Below are positions 50,908 through 60,982 of a stretch of DNA of 64,000 bases, in pieces. The translations under genes were made by a program, and so were the position numbers. The stretch's first letter is position 1. Every line of letters starts with the position of its first letter. The notes under the pieces are model-generated. The model had not been told where the DNA came from and made no database searches. It saw only the letters and a program-made list of their open reading frames with translations. Source of the DNA: Nocardia anocheti. GTDB lineage: Bacteria > Actinomycetota > Actinomycetes > Mycobacteriales > Mycobacteriaceae. The stretch spans positions 554,757-618,756 of the forward strand of contig NZ_JAQQFV010000004.1 in NCBI RefSeq assembly GCF_029675105.1, given 5' to 3'.

Positions 50908-51474
50908 TCAGTACAGCCGCATCGCGACCAACCGCCAACCCCGCGTGGTGATTTCGACCCGACCCGCCAGCGCGAGCGTGCGCTTGCCTCGCTGATAGGT
51001 GGCGAACATCTCGGCGGCGTCGGTCTCCCTCGACGTCAGCCGCACATTGATCGCGGTGGCGGCCCCGAGCGACCGGCCCGGCGCGAGATCGCGACGCAGG
51101 ATCGTCTCGACGGCCGAGAGCACCCGCTGATCGACCAGCGCGTCGAGCTGGGCGAGAGTGCGGCGCCGGTCGATGACCTCGAGCAGTGATCGCACCGCCT
51201 GCTCGGCGAAACGTTCGGCGCCCTCGGCGAATCCGACGTCCGGCCGTCGGGTGACACCCGCGGTCGACTCGGTGCCGGACTGTCCGTCGCGCTGACAGCC
51301 CCGCCGCACCGCGAGCCGGATACCGAGCGGCGCCCCCGAGCGCCGGTTCCGGGGATAGCCGCGAATCACCTGGGCGGCAGTGCTGTTCGCGGCAGCCGGG
51401 AGTTCACCGCCCGACCGCGACAGCCGCGGTTCACAGTGCGGCGCGTAGGACAACGACGTTGGATCCGTAGACAT
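50908..51474 (-). CDS. Rv3235-family (DUF6459-like) protein
   Basis: A 188-residue protein. The N-terminal 75 residues are low-complexity and basic. The C-terminal domain has AEGAERFAEQAVRSLLEVID, RTLAQLDALVDQRVLSAV and ends GRVEITTRGWRLVAMRLY, matching Rv3235-family proteins as I remember them. Function unknown. Start ATG 51474 is the most likely; a longer frame upstream has no support. Confidence 0.8.
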   Translation of the reverse strand: MSTDPTSLSYAPHCEPRLSRSGGELPAAANSTAAQVIRGYPRNRRSGAPLGIRLAVRRGCQRDGQSGTESTAGVTRRPDVGFAEGAERFAEQAVRSLLEVIDRRRTLAQLDALVDQRVLSAVETILRRDLAPGRSLGAATAINVRLTSRETDAAEMFATYQRGKRTLALAGRVEITTRGWRLVAMRLY

Positions 51475-51585
51475 GGCAGGTCCCCTCGAGTCGGCCCACC
51501 CACTCCCCAGTAGTGGCGCACAGCATGCCACGGGGGTCCGACAGGTGTGCGTGGAATCGGGGCAGGTCACCTCCCGATGTCCGCC

Positions 51586-52413
51586 TCAGAACAGCGTCAT
51601 CGGTTCGGTCGGCGCCGGACTCGGCTGTGCGGGCAACTCCGGGAGCTCGGCGCGGACCTCGTCGTGGAAGCGGCGGGCCAGCTCGCGGGCGGAGGCGTTG
51701 TCGGGGGTATGCACGAACACCGTCGGCGAACGGCCCTCGCGCAGCCACGTCACCACGGTCTCGACCCACGGCCGCCAGCCCGCCACGGTCCGGTCCTGGT
51801 CGGCGCGGCCGTGGTAGCGCACAATCGGGTACTCGGTGAGCGCGCGCGTGCGGCGCGGGACCCGCGGTTTCTTGGCCCGCGCCTCGAACTCCGACGGATC
51901 GCCCGCCGGGCCGTCGAACAGCACCGTCGTGTCGAAGGGCACCCATTCGGCCCCGATCCGACCGAGCACGCGTTCGAGTTGGACGGCGGCGCGGTCGTCG
52001 GTGAAGAACGCGGGGTGGCGCACCTCCACCGCGCAGCGCAGCCCGGCGGGCAGTTCGCGCTGGAACCGGGCCAGCGCGCCCAGATCGGTCGGCCCGAACG
52101 AGGCGGGCAGTTGGATCCACAGGGCGTGCACCCGCGAGCCGAGCGGTGCCATCACGTCGAGGAAGGCGGCCAGCTCGGCGCCCGCGTCGACGAGTCTGCG
52201 CTCGTGGGTGACCGCGCGCGGCGGCTTGAGCACGAACCGGAAGTCCGGCGCGGTCTGGCGCGCCCAGGACTCGACGGTCGACGCCGAGGGCGTCGCGTAG
52301 AAGGTGGTGTTGCCCTCCACCGCGCCGCAGTACCCGGCGTAGGCGCGCAATCGCTCCCCCGACGCGGGCAACCGTTCCTGCCATCGCGGATGGGTCCACA
52401 TGGCACATCCCAT
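51586..52413 (-). CDS. DUF72-family protein (YecE type)
   Basis: A 275-residue TIM-barrel-like protein of the DUF72 family, with YCGAVEGNTTFYATPSASTV, FRFVLKPPRAVTHERRL, and YPIVRYHGR near the C-terminus. ATG 52413 is preceded by GGGAG; an in-frame GTG five codons upstream is possible. The family is common, with proposed but unproven nuclease-like or sugar-related roles. Divergent from an MFS transporter gene. Confidence 0.9.
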   Translation of the reverse strand: MGCAMWTHPRWQERLPASGERLRAYAGYCGAVEGNTTFYATPSASTVESWARQTAPDFRFVLKPPRAVTHERRLVDAGAELAAFLDVMAPLGSRVHALWIQLPASFGPTDLGALARFQRELPAGLRCAVEVRHPAFFTDDRAAVQLERVLGRIGAEWVPFDTTVLFDGPAGDPSEFEARAKKPRVPRRTRALTEYPIVRYHGRADQDRTVAGWRPWVETVVTWLREGRSPTVFVHTPDNASARELARRFHDEVRAELPELPAQPSPAPTEPMTLF

Positions 52414-52533
52414 CCGCAGCTCCCGCACAGGCCGACGGTAGTACAGCGAACGTCCACGCCTAAAATGAGACCGGTTGCCACCATTTCGCCCCGTACGCGT
52501 TCCCCGGTGCGCGCACGACGGAAAGGGCCTGTG

Positions 52534-53757
52534 ATGGCGATTCTCACCAGCGAGCGGCTGCCCGCTGTCCGCACGTCGCGCGCGCGGTCCTGGCTCGGTG
52601 TCTGCGCGGCGATGGTGGCGATCGCGTGGGGCGGCAACGAGTTCACGCCGCTGCTGGTGATGTACAAGGCGCACGGGTTACCGCTCACCGCGGTCGACCT
52701 GCTGCTGTTCTACTACGTCCTCGGTATCGTCCCCGCCCTGCTCATCGGCGGGCCGCTGTCGGACCGCTTCGGCCGCCGCCCGCTCATGCTGCCCGCCCCG
52801 CTCGTCGCCGCGGCGGGCTCGCTGCTGCTCGCGGCGGGCGCCGACTCGGTGCCGATGCTGGCCGCCGGACGGATGCTGTGCGGTGTCGCGCTGGGCCTGG
52901 CGATGGCCGTCGGCGGCAGCTGGCTCAAGGAACTGTCGCAGCCGCCCTACGACACCGCGGCCGCGGGCACCGGCGCGCGCCGCTCGGCGATGAGTCTGAC
53001 CGCGGGCTTCGCCCTCGGCGCCGGGGTGGCGGGCACGCTGGCCCAGTGGGGTCCGCTGCCGGATTCCACCGCCTATCTGGTGAACGCGGTGCTGTGCGTG
53101 GCCGCCTCGGTCTGGCTGACCCGCTGCCCCGAAACGGTGACCCGACCGACGCACCCGCGGGGCCTGCGCGAGGATCTGAAGATCCCCGCCGCCGGGCACC
53201 GCCGGTTCCTGCGCGTCGCGGTGCCGGTGGCGCTGTGGTTGTTCACCGCCAACGCCACCGCCTACGCCGTGCTCCCCACGCTGATGCTGCCGCGCGTGCA
53301 GCAGGCGCCGATCGCCTTCTCCGCCCTGGTCACCATGGTCACCCTGGGCTGCGGTTTCACCATCCAGTCCGTCGCCCGGCGCATCGACCGGCCGGGCACC
53401 GCCCGCGCCGCCGTGGTCGCGCTGGTCCTGCTCACCGTGGGCATGGGCCTGGCCGCCTGGACCGCCGCGTCCCTGAGCATCTGGGTGACGCTGCTGACCG
53501 CGGTGGTCCTGGGCAGCGGCTACGGCATCGGCCTGGTGGCGGGCCTGCAACAGATCGAGCGCATCGCGGGCCCCGGCGACCTGGCCGGGCTCAACGCGGT
53601 CTTCTACTCGGTGAGCTACCTCGGCTTCGGCGTGCCCGCGGTGCTCTCGGCCCTGCACGGCCACTTCGGCTTCGGCTACCCGGTCATGTACGTGATCACC
53701 GCGCTGATCGCGGCCAGCTGCCTCGCCCTGGTCGCGGCCAACTACCGCGAGCGGTAA
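52534..53757 (+). CDS. MFS transporter
   Basis: A 407-residue protein with 12 predicted membrane segments and the MFS loop motif GGPLSDRFGRRPLM. A short charged insertion near residue 200 is the central cytoplasmic loop. AAAGGG precedes the ATG. Substrate unknown; export of a small hydrophobic compound is most common for this type. A small conserved gene follows 11 bases later. Confidence 0.92.
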   Translation: MAILTSERLPAVRTSRARSWLGVCAAMVAIAWGGNEFTPLLVMYKAHGLPLTAVDLLLFYYVLGIVPALLIGGPLSDRFGRRPLMLPAPLVAAAGSLLLAAGADSVPMLAAGRMLCGVALGLAMAVGGSWLKELSQPPYDTAAAGTGARRSAMSLTAGFALGAGVAGTLAQWGPLPDSTAYLVNAVLCVAASVWLTRCPETVTRPTHPRGLREDLKIPAAGHRRFLRVAVPVALWLFTANATAYAVLPTLMLPRVQQAPIAFSALVTMVTLGCGFTIQSVARRIDRPGTARAAVVALVLLTVGMGLAAWTAASLSIWVTLLTAVVLGSGYGIGLVAGLQQIERIAGPGDLAGLNAVFYSVSYLGFGVPAVLSALHGHFGFGYPVMYVITALIAASCLALVAANYRER

Positions 53758-53767
53758 TCGTGCGACC

Positions 53768-53971
53768 ATGCATGGCATGGACGTGGACCGTGTGGACACC
53801 CTGCGACGCTGGGCGGATTCCGGCGCGATCTGGCGGGTGCTGAGCCGCCGCGGCGACACGGTGACCATCGGCCTGTTCGAGTGCACCGGCGGCCAGGAGG
53901 CCGACCGTTTCACCTCCGCCGACCCCGCCCTGCTCCGATTTCTCGGCGAACGCACCAGCAGCGAAGACTGA
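53768..53971 (+). CDS. Small conserved actinobacterial protein
   Basis: A 67-residue protein (64 from the second Met) with DTLRRWADSGAIWRVLSRRG, then TVTIGLFECTGGQEADRF and a C-terminal helix. I recall similar 60-70 residue proteins in mycobacteria and Nocardia, without function. It lies 11 bases after the MFS gene, so it may share its transcript, and 60 bases before the L,D-transpeptidase. Confidence 0.75.
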   Translation: MHGMDVDRVDTLRRWADSGAIWRVLSRRGDTVTIGLFECTGGQEADRFTSADPALLRFLGERTSSED

Positions 53972-54030
53972 TCCACGCCGCGCACCGGGCTACGCTGGTC
54001 GGGGTCGTGCAGCGAGCAGGAGGTGAGACG

Positions 54031-55236
54031 GTGGACCGACGGCAATTCGGGGTGGGTCTGGTCGCCGCGCTCGCCGTGGCCGTCACCGCGTGCGACTCGT
54101 CGAGCACCGACGCCCCCGCGACCACCACCGAACCCGAGCCCGCCATCACCATCGAGCCCGCCGCCGACGCCACCGACGTCGACCCGCTCGGCCCGGTCCG
54201 GGTCGCCACCAACGCGGGCACCCTCACGAAGGTCACCATGACCAATGAGGAGGGCCGCGTGATCGAGGGCCTGTTCACCCCCGACCAGACCGCCTGGAAA
54301 CCCGCCGAACCGCTGGGCTACGGCCACACCTACACGATCCAGGCCGAGGCGCTCACCGTCACCGGCCGCGTCGGGCCGATCACCTCGTCGTTCGCCACCC
54401 TCGCCCCGAACAACCAGACGAAGGTCTACTTCCGCACCACCGGCGGCGCGGCACTGGCCCCGACCGGGGAGTACGGCGTCGGCACGGTGGTGGTCGCGCA
54501 CTTCGACGAGGACGTGCCCGACCGGGCCGTCGCCGAGCAGATGCTCTCGGTCCGCACCGAACCCGCGGTCCCCGGCGCCTGGTACTGGCTCGACAACCGC
54601 AATGCCCACTGGCGCCCGCAGAACTACTACACGCCGGGTACGAAGGTCACCCTCGCCGCCGACATCTACGGCAAGGACCTCGGCGGCGGCCTCTACGGCC
54701 AGGAGGACAGCGAGACCAGCTTCACCGTCGGCCCCTCGCATGTCTCCATCGTCGACGACAACGACAAGCAGCTGCGCGTCTACGAGAACGGCACGCTGAT
54801 CAAGACCATGCCCACCTCGATGGGCCGGGGCGGCAGCGAGGAGATCGCGGGCAAGACCATCTCCTTCTGGACCCAGCCCGGCGTCTACACCGTCATGGAC
54901 AAGGCCAACCCGGTGATCATGGACTCCTCCACCTACGGCCTGCCGGTCAACTCCCGGCTCGGCTACAAGGAGACCATCGGTTGGGCCACCCGGATCAGCA
55001 CCGACGGCATCTACCTGCACCAACTCGACGACACGGTCTGGGCGCAGGGCAATACCAATGTCTCGCACGGCTGTCTCAATCTCAGCGGCGAGAACGCGCG
55101 GTGGTTCTACGAATTCTCCCGGCCCGGTGACGTGGTGGAGATCCGCAACACCGGCGGCGCACCGCTCGAGGTGTGGCAGAACGGCGACTGGAGTGTGCCG
55201 TGGGAGCAGTGGCAAGCGGGTAGTGCGACGCGGTGA
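54031..55236 (+). CDS. L,D-transpeptidase lipoprotein (LdtMt2-like)
   Basis: A 401-residue exported protein. GTG 54031 follows AGGAGG by seven bases. The signal carries lipobox VTAC (Cys21), then a Thr/Pro/Glu-rich linker, two Ig-like domains (about 45-145 and 145-245) and a YkuD domain with catalytic Cys348 in SHGCLNLS and the conserved His in GIYLHQLDD. Enzymes of this type make 3-3 peptidoglycan cross-links outside the membrane and are targets of carbapenems. It overlaps the LCP gene by four bases (GTGA), so two cell-wall enzymes are co-translated. Confidence 0.95.
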   Translation: MDRRQFGVGLVAALAVAVTACDSSSTDAPATTTEPEPAITIEPAADATDVDPLGPVRVATNAGTLTKVTMTNEEGRVIEGLFTPDQTAWKPAEPLGYGHTYTIQAEALTVTGRVGPITSSFATLAPNNQTKVYFRTTGGAALAPTGEYGVGTVVVAHFDEDVPDRAVAEQMLSVRTEPAVPGAWYWLDNRNAHWRPQNYYTPGTKVTLAADIYGKDLGGGLYGQEDSETSFTVGPSHVSIVDDNDKQLRVYENGTLIKTMPTSMGRGGSEEIAGKTISFWTQPGVYTVMDKANPVIMDSSTYGLPVNSRLGYKETIGWATRISTDGIYLHQLDDTVWAQGNTNVSHGCLNLSGENARWFYEFSRPGDVVEIRNTGGAPLEVWQNGDWSVPWEQWQAGSATR

Positions 55237-56597
55237 CCCGCGACCAGGGCGCGCCGCCGAGCCGGGACCCGTCCCGGTGCGGACCACGGCGCGTCGGCAG
55301 GCCGGTCACCACCGCGCCCCGCCCGCGCTGGCTCACCCGCCTGCGGCAGCTCTGTCTGATCCTGGCGCGGCTGTGCGCGGCGGTCCTCGCGCTGGCGGTG
55401 CTCACCGGCACCGGGATGGCCTGGTCGGCCAAGAACGAGGTCGAATCCGGCTTCACCCACTCCACCGCCCTCGGCCAGGACGCGCCCCGCTCCCGGGGCG
55501 GCGCGGTGAACATCCTGCTGATCGGCCTGGACACCCGCAAGGATCTCGACGGCAACGACCTGCCCCCGGAGGTGCTGGCAGCCCTGCACGCCGGTGACGG
55601 CACCCAGGGCGGCTACAACGCCAATTCGCTGATCCTGCTGCACATTCCACCCGACCGCGACCGCGTCGTGGCTTTCTCGATCCCGCGCGACAACTATGTG
55701 CGCGTCTCCGGCATCCCCGGCTACCAGCAGATCAAGATCAAAGAGGCCTACGGCCTGAAGAAGGCCGCGGTGCACGCGCACCTGCTCGAGCAGGGCGAGA
55801 CCGACCCGGTGGTACTGGAGCGGCGCGGCCGGGAGGCGGGCCGGGCCTCGGTGGTCGCGACCGTGCGCGATCTGGTCGGGGTGCCGATCGACCGCTTCGC
55901 CGAGATCTCGCTGGCCGGTTTCTACGACCTGGCCACCGCGATCGGCGGCGTCGACGTGTGCCTGAACAATCCCGTGGACGACAGCGAGTACTCCGGCGCG
56001 GTGTTCCCCGCCGGTCCCCAGCACCTCGACGGCGCCCAAGCGCTGGCCTTCGTGCGCCAGCGCCACGGCCTGTTCCACGGCGATCTGGACCGCACTCACC
56101 GTCAGCAGGCGTTCCTCACCGCAGTGGCCGCGAAATTGCGCGAGTCCGGCACCCTCACCGACCTGAGCAAGCTGTCGTCCCTGATGACGATGGCGCACCA
56201 GGACATCGTGCTCTCCGACGGCTGGAATCCCTTCGACTTCGCCCGCGAACTCGGCGCTGCCGGAACCCTGCCCGTCGAGTTCCGCACCCTGCCGGTCCTG
56301 CGCTACGACGTGATCGACGGCCAGGACGTGAACATCATCGACCCCGCCGCCATCCGCCGCGAGGTACGCACCGCCTTCGGCCTCGCCGCGCCGGACCCCG
56401 CTCACTCCGCCGACGATGCGCCCGACGTCACCGAGAAAGCGTCCGACTCCGCCGACGATGCGGCCGACTCCACCGACCCCGCGCCCGACTCCGTCCATGA
56501 CCCGGCGGCCGATACCGAAGCGCCCGCGACACCGCTCCCCCACGCGGGCGCCCCGGTCACCACTGTCCCCGGTGACGCCATCCCCTGCGTCGACTGA
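55233..56597 (+). CDS. LytR-CpsA-Psr (LCP) family cell-wall ligase
   Basis: A 454-residue protein: basic cytoplasmic N-terminus, a transmembrane helix (about residues 38-62), and an LCP domain with NILLIGLDTR, FSIPRDNYVRV, GGVDVCLNNPVDD and ALAFVRQRHGLFHGDLDRTHRQQ. The arginines and aspartates that bind the pyrophosphate lipid are in place. LCP enzymes attach arabinogalactan or other glycopolymers to peptidoglycan. The last 60 residues are an acidic Asp/Ala/Ser/Thr repeat-like tail (ADDAPD, SDSADDAADSTD). It is co-translated with the L,D-transpeptidase. Confidence 0.94.
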   Translation: MTRDQGAPPSRDPSRCGPRRVGRPVTTAPRPRWLTRLRQLCLILARLCAAVLALAVLTGTGMAWSAKNEVESGFTHSTALGQDAPRSRGGAVNILLIGLDTRKDLDGNDLPPEVLAALHAGDGTQGGYNANSLILLHIPPDRDRVVAFSIPRDNYVRVSGIPGYQQIKIKEAYGLKKAAVHAHLLEQGETDPVVLERRGREAGRASVVATVRDLVGVPIDRFAEISLAGFYDLATAIGGVDVCLNNPVDDSEYSGAVFPAGPQHLDGAQALAFVRQRHGLFHGDLDRTHRQQAFLTAVAAKLRESGTLTDLSKLSSLMTMAHQDIVLSDGWNPFDFARELGAAGTLPVEFRTLPVLRYDVIDGQDVNIIDPAAIRREVRTAFGLAAPDPAHSADDAPDVTEKASDSADDAADSTDPAPDSVHDPAADTEAPATPLPHAGAPVTTVPGDAIPCVD

Positions 56598-56634
56598 GAT
56601 CCGGCCACCGGAACACCCGGTGGCCGAACCACCT

Positions 56635-58518
56635 TCAGTCCACCGGCGCGTCCGGATAGGCGTCCTGGCGATGCCCGCCGCGCAACGTGCCGTCCACATA
56701 CGCCGCCTTGCACGCACGCCGCGCGATCTTGCCGCTCGACGTGCGCGGAATCGATCCGGCGGGCACCAGCAGCAGGTCCCGCACCATCACTCCGTGCCTG
56801 CGCGCGATCGCCGCGCGCACCGCGTCCACGATCGGCCCCGGCTCGAGTTTGGCCGCGCCCGTGCCCCGTTCGGCCACGATCACCAGCGCCTCGACCATCT
56901 CGTCGGTGCCGCCACCCGCGGCCCGCACCGGCTCGGGCAGTTCCCGCGTCGGCACCGAGAACGCCGCGATGAACCCCGGCCGCAGGGCCGTGCTGGCCTC
57001 CTGCGCCGAGTACTCGAGATCCTGCGGGTAGTGATTGCGGCCGTCCACGATCACCAGATCCTTGACCCGGCCGGTGATGAACAGCTCGCCGTCGTGGTAG
57101 GCGCCGAAATCGCCGGTCCGCATCCACCGCGCGTCGTCGGGCGCGCCCTCGGCCCGGCTGCCGACGGGATTGCGCCTGGTCACCCGGTTGTGGAAGGTCT
57201 CGGCGGTCTCCTCGGCCCGACCCCAGTACCCGATGCCCATATTGTCACCGTGCAGCCAGATCTCGCCGACCTCGCCGTCGCGGCGCTCCACGCCGGTCTC
57301 CGGATCGACGATGACCGCCCACTGCGAGCGCGCGACATACCCACACGACACCTGCGCGACGGCCTGCGCCGCGTGCTCGTCGACCTCGACCATCCGGCCC
57401 GCACTGAGCTGCGCCCGATCCACGTAGACCACCCGCGCCTCGTCCTCGCGCCGGGTCGCCGAGACGAACAGCGTCGCCTCGGCCATACCGTAACACGGCT
57501 TGATCGCGGTCTTGGACAGCCCGTACGGCGCGAACGCCTCGTTGAACTTGCGCATCGAGGCCACCGACACCGGCTCGCTACCGTTGATCAGCCCGATCAC
57601 ATTGGACAGATCCAGCGACTCCGATTCCTTGGGCAGTCCGCGTACCGCCGCGTGCTCGAACGCGAAATTCGGTGCCGCCGAATAGATCTCGGCACCGTCG
57701 GACTGCGCCGCGAGTTCCTTGATCCAGCGTGAGGGCCGCCGCACGAACGCGCTCGGCGACATGATGGTGATGAACTTGCCGCCGATGGTCGGCAGGATCA
57801 CCGTGAGCAGGCCCATGTCGTGGAACAGCGGCAGCCAGGTGACTCCGCGCGCGTTCTCGGTGATGCCGATGGCGTCGATCATCTGCAGCAGATTGGTGCC
57901 CACCGACCGGTGGGTGATCTCCACGCCCGCCGGAACCCGGGTGGACCCCGAGGTGTACTGCAGGTAGGCCACACTGTCGATATTGATCTCGGGCCTGCGC
58001 CACCCGTTCCCGACGGTGTCGGGAATCGCCTCCACCGCGATGATCCGCGGCCGTTGCGCGGCGGGCAGTTCGCGGAAGAACTTGCGCACGCCCGCGGCCG
58101 CGCTGCCGACGGTGAGCACCGCGGCCGGATCGCAGTCACCGAGCACCGCGTGCAGCCGGTCGCTGTGGCCCTGCTCTTCCGGGTCGAACAGCGGCACCGC
58201 CACATTGCCCGCGTACACCGCTGCGAACAGCGCCACCACATAGTCCAGGCCCTGCGGCGCCAACACCGCCACCCGATCACCGGGCTCGGTCACCTGCTGC
58301 AGCCGCGCCGCGACCGCCCGCAGCCGCACGCCGAATTCCCGCCAGGTCAGTTCCTGGTATTCCCCCTCGCGTTCGCGCGAATAGTCGATGAAGCGGTAGG
58401 CCAGATCGTCGCCGTTGGCCTCGCTGTGCTTGTCGACGAAGTCGATCAAGGTCTGGTCACCGGGAATCCGGATATTGCCCTGCGCGTCCACATAGTCGTC
58501 GAATGTCTCGCCGATCAT
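56635..58518 (-). CDS. FadD32-like fatty-acyl-AMP ligase (FAAL)
   Basis: A 627-residue adenylating enzyme closely resembling FadD32: LAYRFIDYSREREG, RLQQVTEPGDRVAVLAPQ, the AMP motif LQYTSGSTRVPAGV, WLPLFHDMGLLTVILP, NFAFEHAAVRG, RTGDFGAYHDGELFITGRVKD and a C-terminal PRTSSGKIARRA. FAALs form acyl-AMP for transfer to a carrier protein of a polyketide synthase. No pks13/accD4 is next to it, so it is either a second FAAL or the fadD32 orthologue at a rearranged site. It starts 26 bases after the ketoacyl synthase stop, making a two-gene operon. Confidence 0.93.
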   Translation of the reverse strand: MIGETFDDYVDAQGNIRIPGDQTLIDFVDKHSEANGDDLAYRFIDYSREREGEYQELTWREFGVRLRAVAARLQQVTEPGDRVAVLAPQGLDYVVALFAAVYAGNVAVPLFDPEEQGHSDRLHAVLGDCDPAAVLTVGSAAAGVRKFFRELPAAQRPRIIAVEAIPDTVGNGWRRPEINIDSVAYLQYTSGSTRVPAGVEITHRSVGTNLLQMIDAIGITENARGVTWLPLFHDMGLLTVILPTIGGKFITIMSPSAFVRRPSRWIKELAAQSDGAEIYSAAPNFAFEHAAVRGLPKESESLDLSNVIGLINGSEPVSVASMRKFNEAFAPYGLSKTAIKPCYGMAEATLFVSATRREDEARVVYVDRAQLSAGRMVEVDEHAAQAVAQVSCGYVARSQWAVIVDPETGVERRDGEVGEIWLHGDNMGIGYWGRAEETAETFHNRVTRRNPVGSRAEGAPDDARWMRTGDFGAYHDGELFITGRVKDLVIVDGRNHYPQDLEYSAQEASTALRPGFIAAFSVPTRELPEPVRAAGGGTDEMVEALVIVAERGTGAAKLEPGPIVDAVRAAIARRHGVMVRDLLLVPAGSIPRTSSGKIARRACKAAYVDGTLRGGHRQDAYPDAPVD

Positions 58519-58544
58519 TCCCAATCCTTTTGTGGCAGTTGGTG

Positions 58545-59765
58545 TCAGTACCGTCCGAAGGCGATCGCCACGTTGTGCCCGCCGAATCCGAAGGAGTTGT
58601 TCACCGCGTAGTCGACCCGGCCCGGTCGGGCCTGTCCGCACACCACGTCGAGATCGATCTCGGGGTCCTGGTTCTCCAGGTTCAGCGTGGGCGGAATGAC
58701 GCTGTCGCGCACGGTGAGCACGGTGAGCACGGCTTCCAGCGCGCCGACCGCGCCGATCGAATGTCCCAGTGCGGATTTCGGCGCGTACACCGAGGCGTGG
58801 GCGCCGATAGCCTTGCCGATGGCGTTGGCCTCGGCGGTGTCCCCGATGGGGGTGGCGGTGGCGTGCGCGTTGATGTGGGTGACGTCCTCGCGGCCGATCC
58901 CACCGGTCTGCAGCGCCCGCGTCATCGCCCTGGCCGCGCCGGTCCCCTCGGGATCGGGTGCGACGAGGTGGAATCCGTCGGAGGTGACGCCCGCGCCGAG
59001 CAGCCGCGCGTGAATGGTCGCGCCGCGCGCCCTGGCGTGCTCCTCGGTCTCGATCACCATCATCGCGCCCGCCTCGCCGAAGACGAAGCCGTCGCGGTCG
59101 CGGTCGAAGGGCCGCGAGGCGGCCTTGGGGTCGTCGTTGCGGGTGCTCATGGCGCGCATCTGGGTGAACGCCGCGATCGGCACCGCCTGGATGGACCCCT
59201 CGACCCCGCCGGTGACCACCATGTCGGCGTCGCCCATCACGATCATCCGCCACGCGTTGGCGATCGCCTCCGAGCCCGACGAGCAGGCCGACACCGGCGT
59301 GGAAACCCCTGCCCGCGCGCCCAATTCGAGTCCGACGCAGGCGGCCGGACCGTTGGGCATGATGGCCTGCACGGTGTGCGGGGAGACCTTGCGGTAGCCG
59401 CCGTTGCCGAGCTTGTCGCGCGCGTAGATCAGCGACTCGGCGCCGCCGAGCCCGGTGCCCACCGAGACGCCGAGCCGGTCGCGGTCCACCTCGGGACTGC
59501 CCGCGTTGCGCCACACCTCACGACCGAGGACCACCGCCATCTGCTCGACATAGGACAGCCTGCGCGCCTCTTCCCGGGTCAGCGAGGCGGCGGGAGAAAC
59601 TTTGAGGTGGCCGCCGATACGGACCGGCAACTCGAAATCGTCGATGAAGGAATCCTCGAGGACGTCGATCCCGCTTTCGCCGTTGAGCAGACCTTTCCAG
59701 GTCGAGTCGACGTCGCCCGCGATCGACGTGGTCGCCGCCAGGCTAGTGACCACGATGTCCGTCAT
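58545..59765 (-). CDS. Beta-ketoacyl-ACP synthase (KasA/KasB, FabF type)
   Basis: A 406-residue condensing enzyme with the Cys-His-His triad: Cys161 in SACSSGSEA, His301 in [12 protein letters not shown], and His335 in [11 protein letters not shown]. The glycine-rich end [10 protein letters not shown] is intact. ATG 59765 fits KasB-type starts (MTDIVVTSL). It would elongate acyl chains, and the co-transcribed FAAL could then load the product on a carrier. Divergent from an acyl-ACP desaturase; together these three suggest a specialised long-chain fatty acid. Confidence 0.94.
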   Translation of the reverse strand: MTDIVVTSLAATTSIAGDVDSTWKGLLNGESGIDVLEDSFIDDFELPVRIGGHLKVSPAASLTREEARRLSYVEQMAVVLGREVWRNAGSPEVDRDRLGVSVGTGLGGAESLIYARDKLGNGGYRKVSPHTVQAIMPNGPAACVGLELGARAGVSTPVSACSSGSEAIANAWRMIVMGDADMVVTGGVEGSIQAVPIAAFTQMRAMSTRNDDPKAASRPFDRDRDGFVFGEAGAMMVIETEEHARARGATIHARLLGAGVTSDGFHLVAPDPEGTGAARAMTRALQTGGIGREDVTHINAHATATPIGDTAEANAIGKAIGAHASVYAPKSALGHSIGAVGALEAVLTVLTVRDSVIPPTLNLENQDPEIDLDVVCGQARPGRVDYAVNNSFGFGGHNVAIAFGRY

Positions 59766-59968
59766 AATTTTTCGCTCACTCTCTCTAGCTAATGCCACGA
59801 CTGATCGGGTACCGCTGATGGAGCTGAACTGGTGGAGCGTATATGTACTCGGCGCGACGCGCCCAAATTCAGAAACATGTGCTGCCGCACCGTGTCGTTC
59901 GGCGGTGCTCCGCAGCGGGTCTACGCTAGCGCAACTCATGCTTTTCACTTGCACGGAAGGTAACGAGC

Positions 59969-60961
59969 GTGGCCAGGAACCTCACCCAACTGGAACTTCT
60001 CATCGAGCTGGAAGGTGTGGCGGCCGACAATGTCGACCGTCATCTGTCGATGGCCAAGGACTGGCATCCGCACGACTACGTCCCGTGGGACGAGGGCCGC
60101 GATTTCGCCGCCATGGGCGGAAACGATTGGGAGCTGGGACAATCCAAGCTCAGCGAGGTCGCCAAGGCGGCGATGATCACCAACCTGCTCACCGAGGACA
60201 ATCTGCCCTCCTACCACCGTGAGATCGCCGAGAACTTCTCCCAGGACGGTGCCTGGGGAACCTGGGTAGGCCGCTGGACAGCCGAGGAGAACCGGCACGG
60301 CATCGTCCTCCGCGACTACCTGGTCGTCACCCGCGGCGTCGATCCGGTGGCGCTCGAGCAGGCCCGCATGATCCACATGACCAACGGCTATTCGGCCATG
60401 GCCGTGGTCGACGCCAAGCGTCCCGGCTTCGACATCCAGGTCTCCTCCGGCGCCGGATTCCTGTTCTCGGTGGCTTACGTGACCTTCCAGGAACTAGCGA
60501 CCCGCGTCAGCCACCGCAACACCGGCCGCGTCTGCGACGACCCGGTCGCCGACCGCATGCTGGCCCGCATCGCCGCCGACGAGAACCTGCACATGATCTT
60601 CTACCGCAACCTCTGCGCCGCCGCGCTGGACCTGGCGCCCGACCAGACCATCGAGGCCATCAACACCATCGTGCAGGGCTTCCAGATGCCCGGCGCCGGG
60701 ATGCCCGGCTGGCGGCGCAACGGGGTGCTGATGGCCAAGCACGGCATCTACGATCTGCGCCAGCATCTCGAGGAGGTGCTGTGGTCGGTCCTGCGCAAGT
60801 GGAATGTCTTCGAGCGCACCGACTTCGGCCCGCGCGGCGAGCAGTGCCGCGAAGACCTCGCCGCCTTCCTCGACCGCCTCGGCACCGACGTGTTGCGCTT
60901 CGAGGAACAGCGCGATCGCTCACTGGCCAGGGCCGCGCGACGGGAACGTCAGCCGATCTGA
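59969..60961 (+). CDS. Acyl-ACP desaturase (DesA-type di-iron enzyme)
   Basis: A 330-residue ferritin-fold desaturase. Iron ligands are visible in WTAEENRHG (Glu106/107, His110) and ADENLHM (Glu205, His208). The N-terminal helices include [20 protein letters not shown], a motif of plant-type stearoyl-ACP desaturases and mycobacterial DesA1/DesA2. Introduces a cis double bond into a long acyl-ACP using ferredoxin and oxygen. GTG 59969 has GGAAGG upstream. Divergent from the ketoacyl synthase/FAAL pair. Confidence 0.95.
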   Translation: MARNLTQLELLIELEGVAADNVDRHLSMAKDWHPHDYVPWDEGRDFAAMGGNDWELGQSKLSEVAKAAMITNLLTEDNLPSYHREIAENFSQDGAWGTWVGRWTAEENRHGIVLRDYLVVTRGVDPVALEQARMIHMTNGYSAMAVVDAKRPGFDIQVSSGAGFLFSVAYVTFQELATRVSHRNTGRVCDDPVADRMLARIAADENLHMIFYRNLCAAALDLAPDQTIEAINTIVQGFQMPGAGMPGWRRNGVLMAKHGIYDLRQHLEEVLWSVLRKWNVFERTDFGPRGEQCREDLAAFLDRLGTDVLRFEEQRDRSLARAARRERQPI

Positions 60962-60982
60962 CCGGTGCCCGATCCGGCTCGC

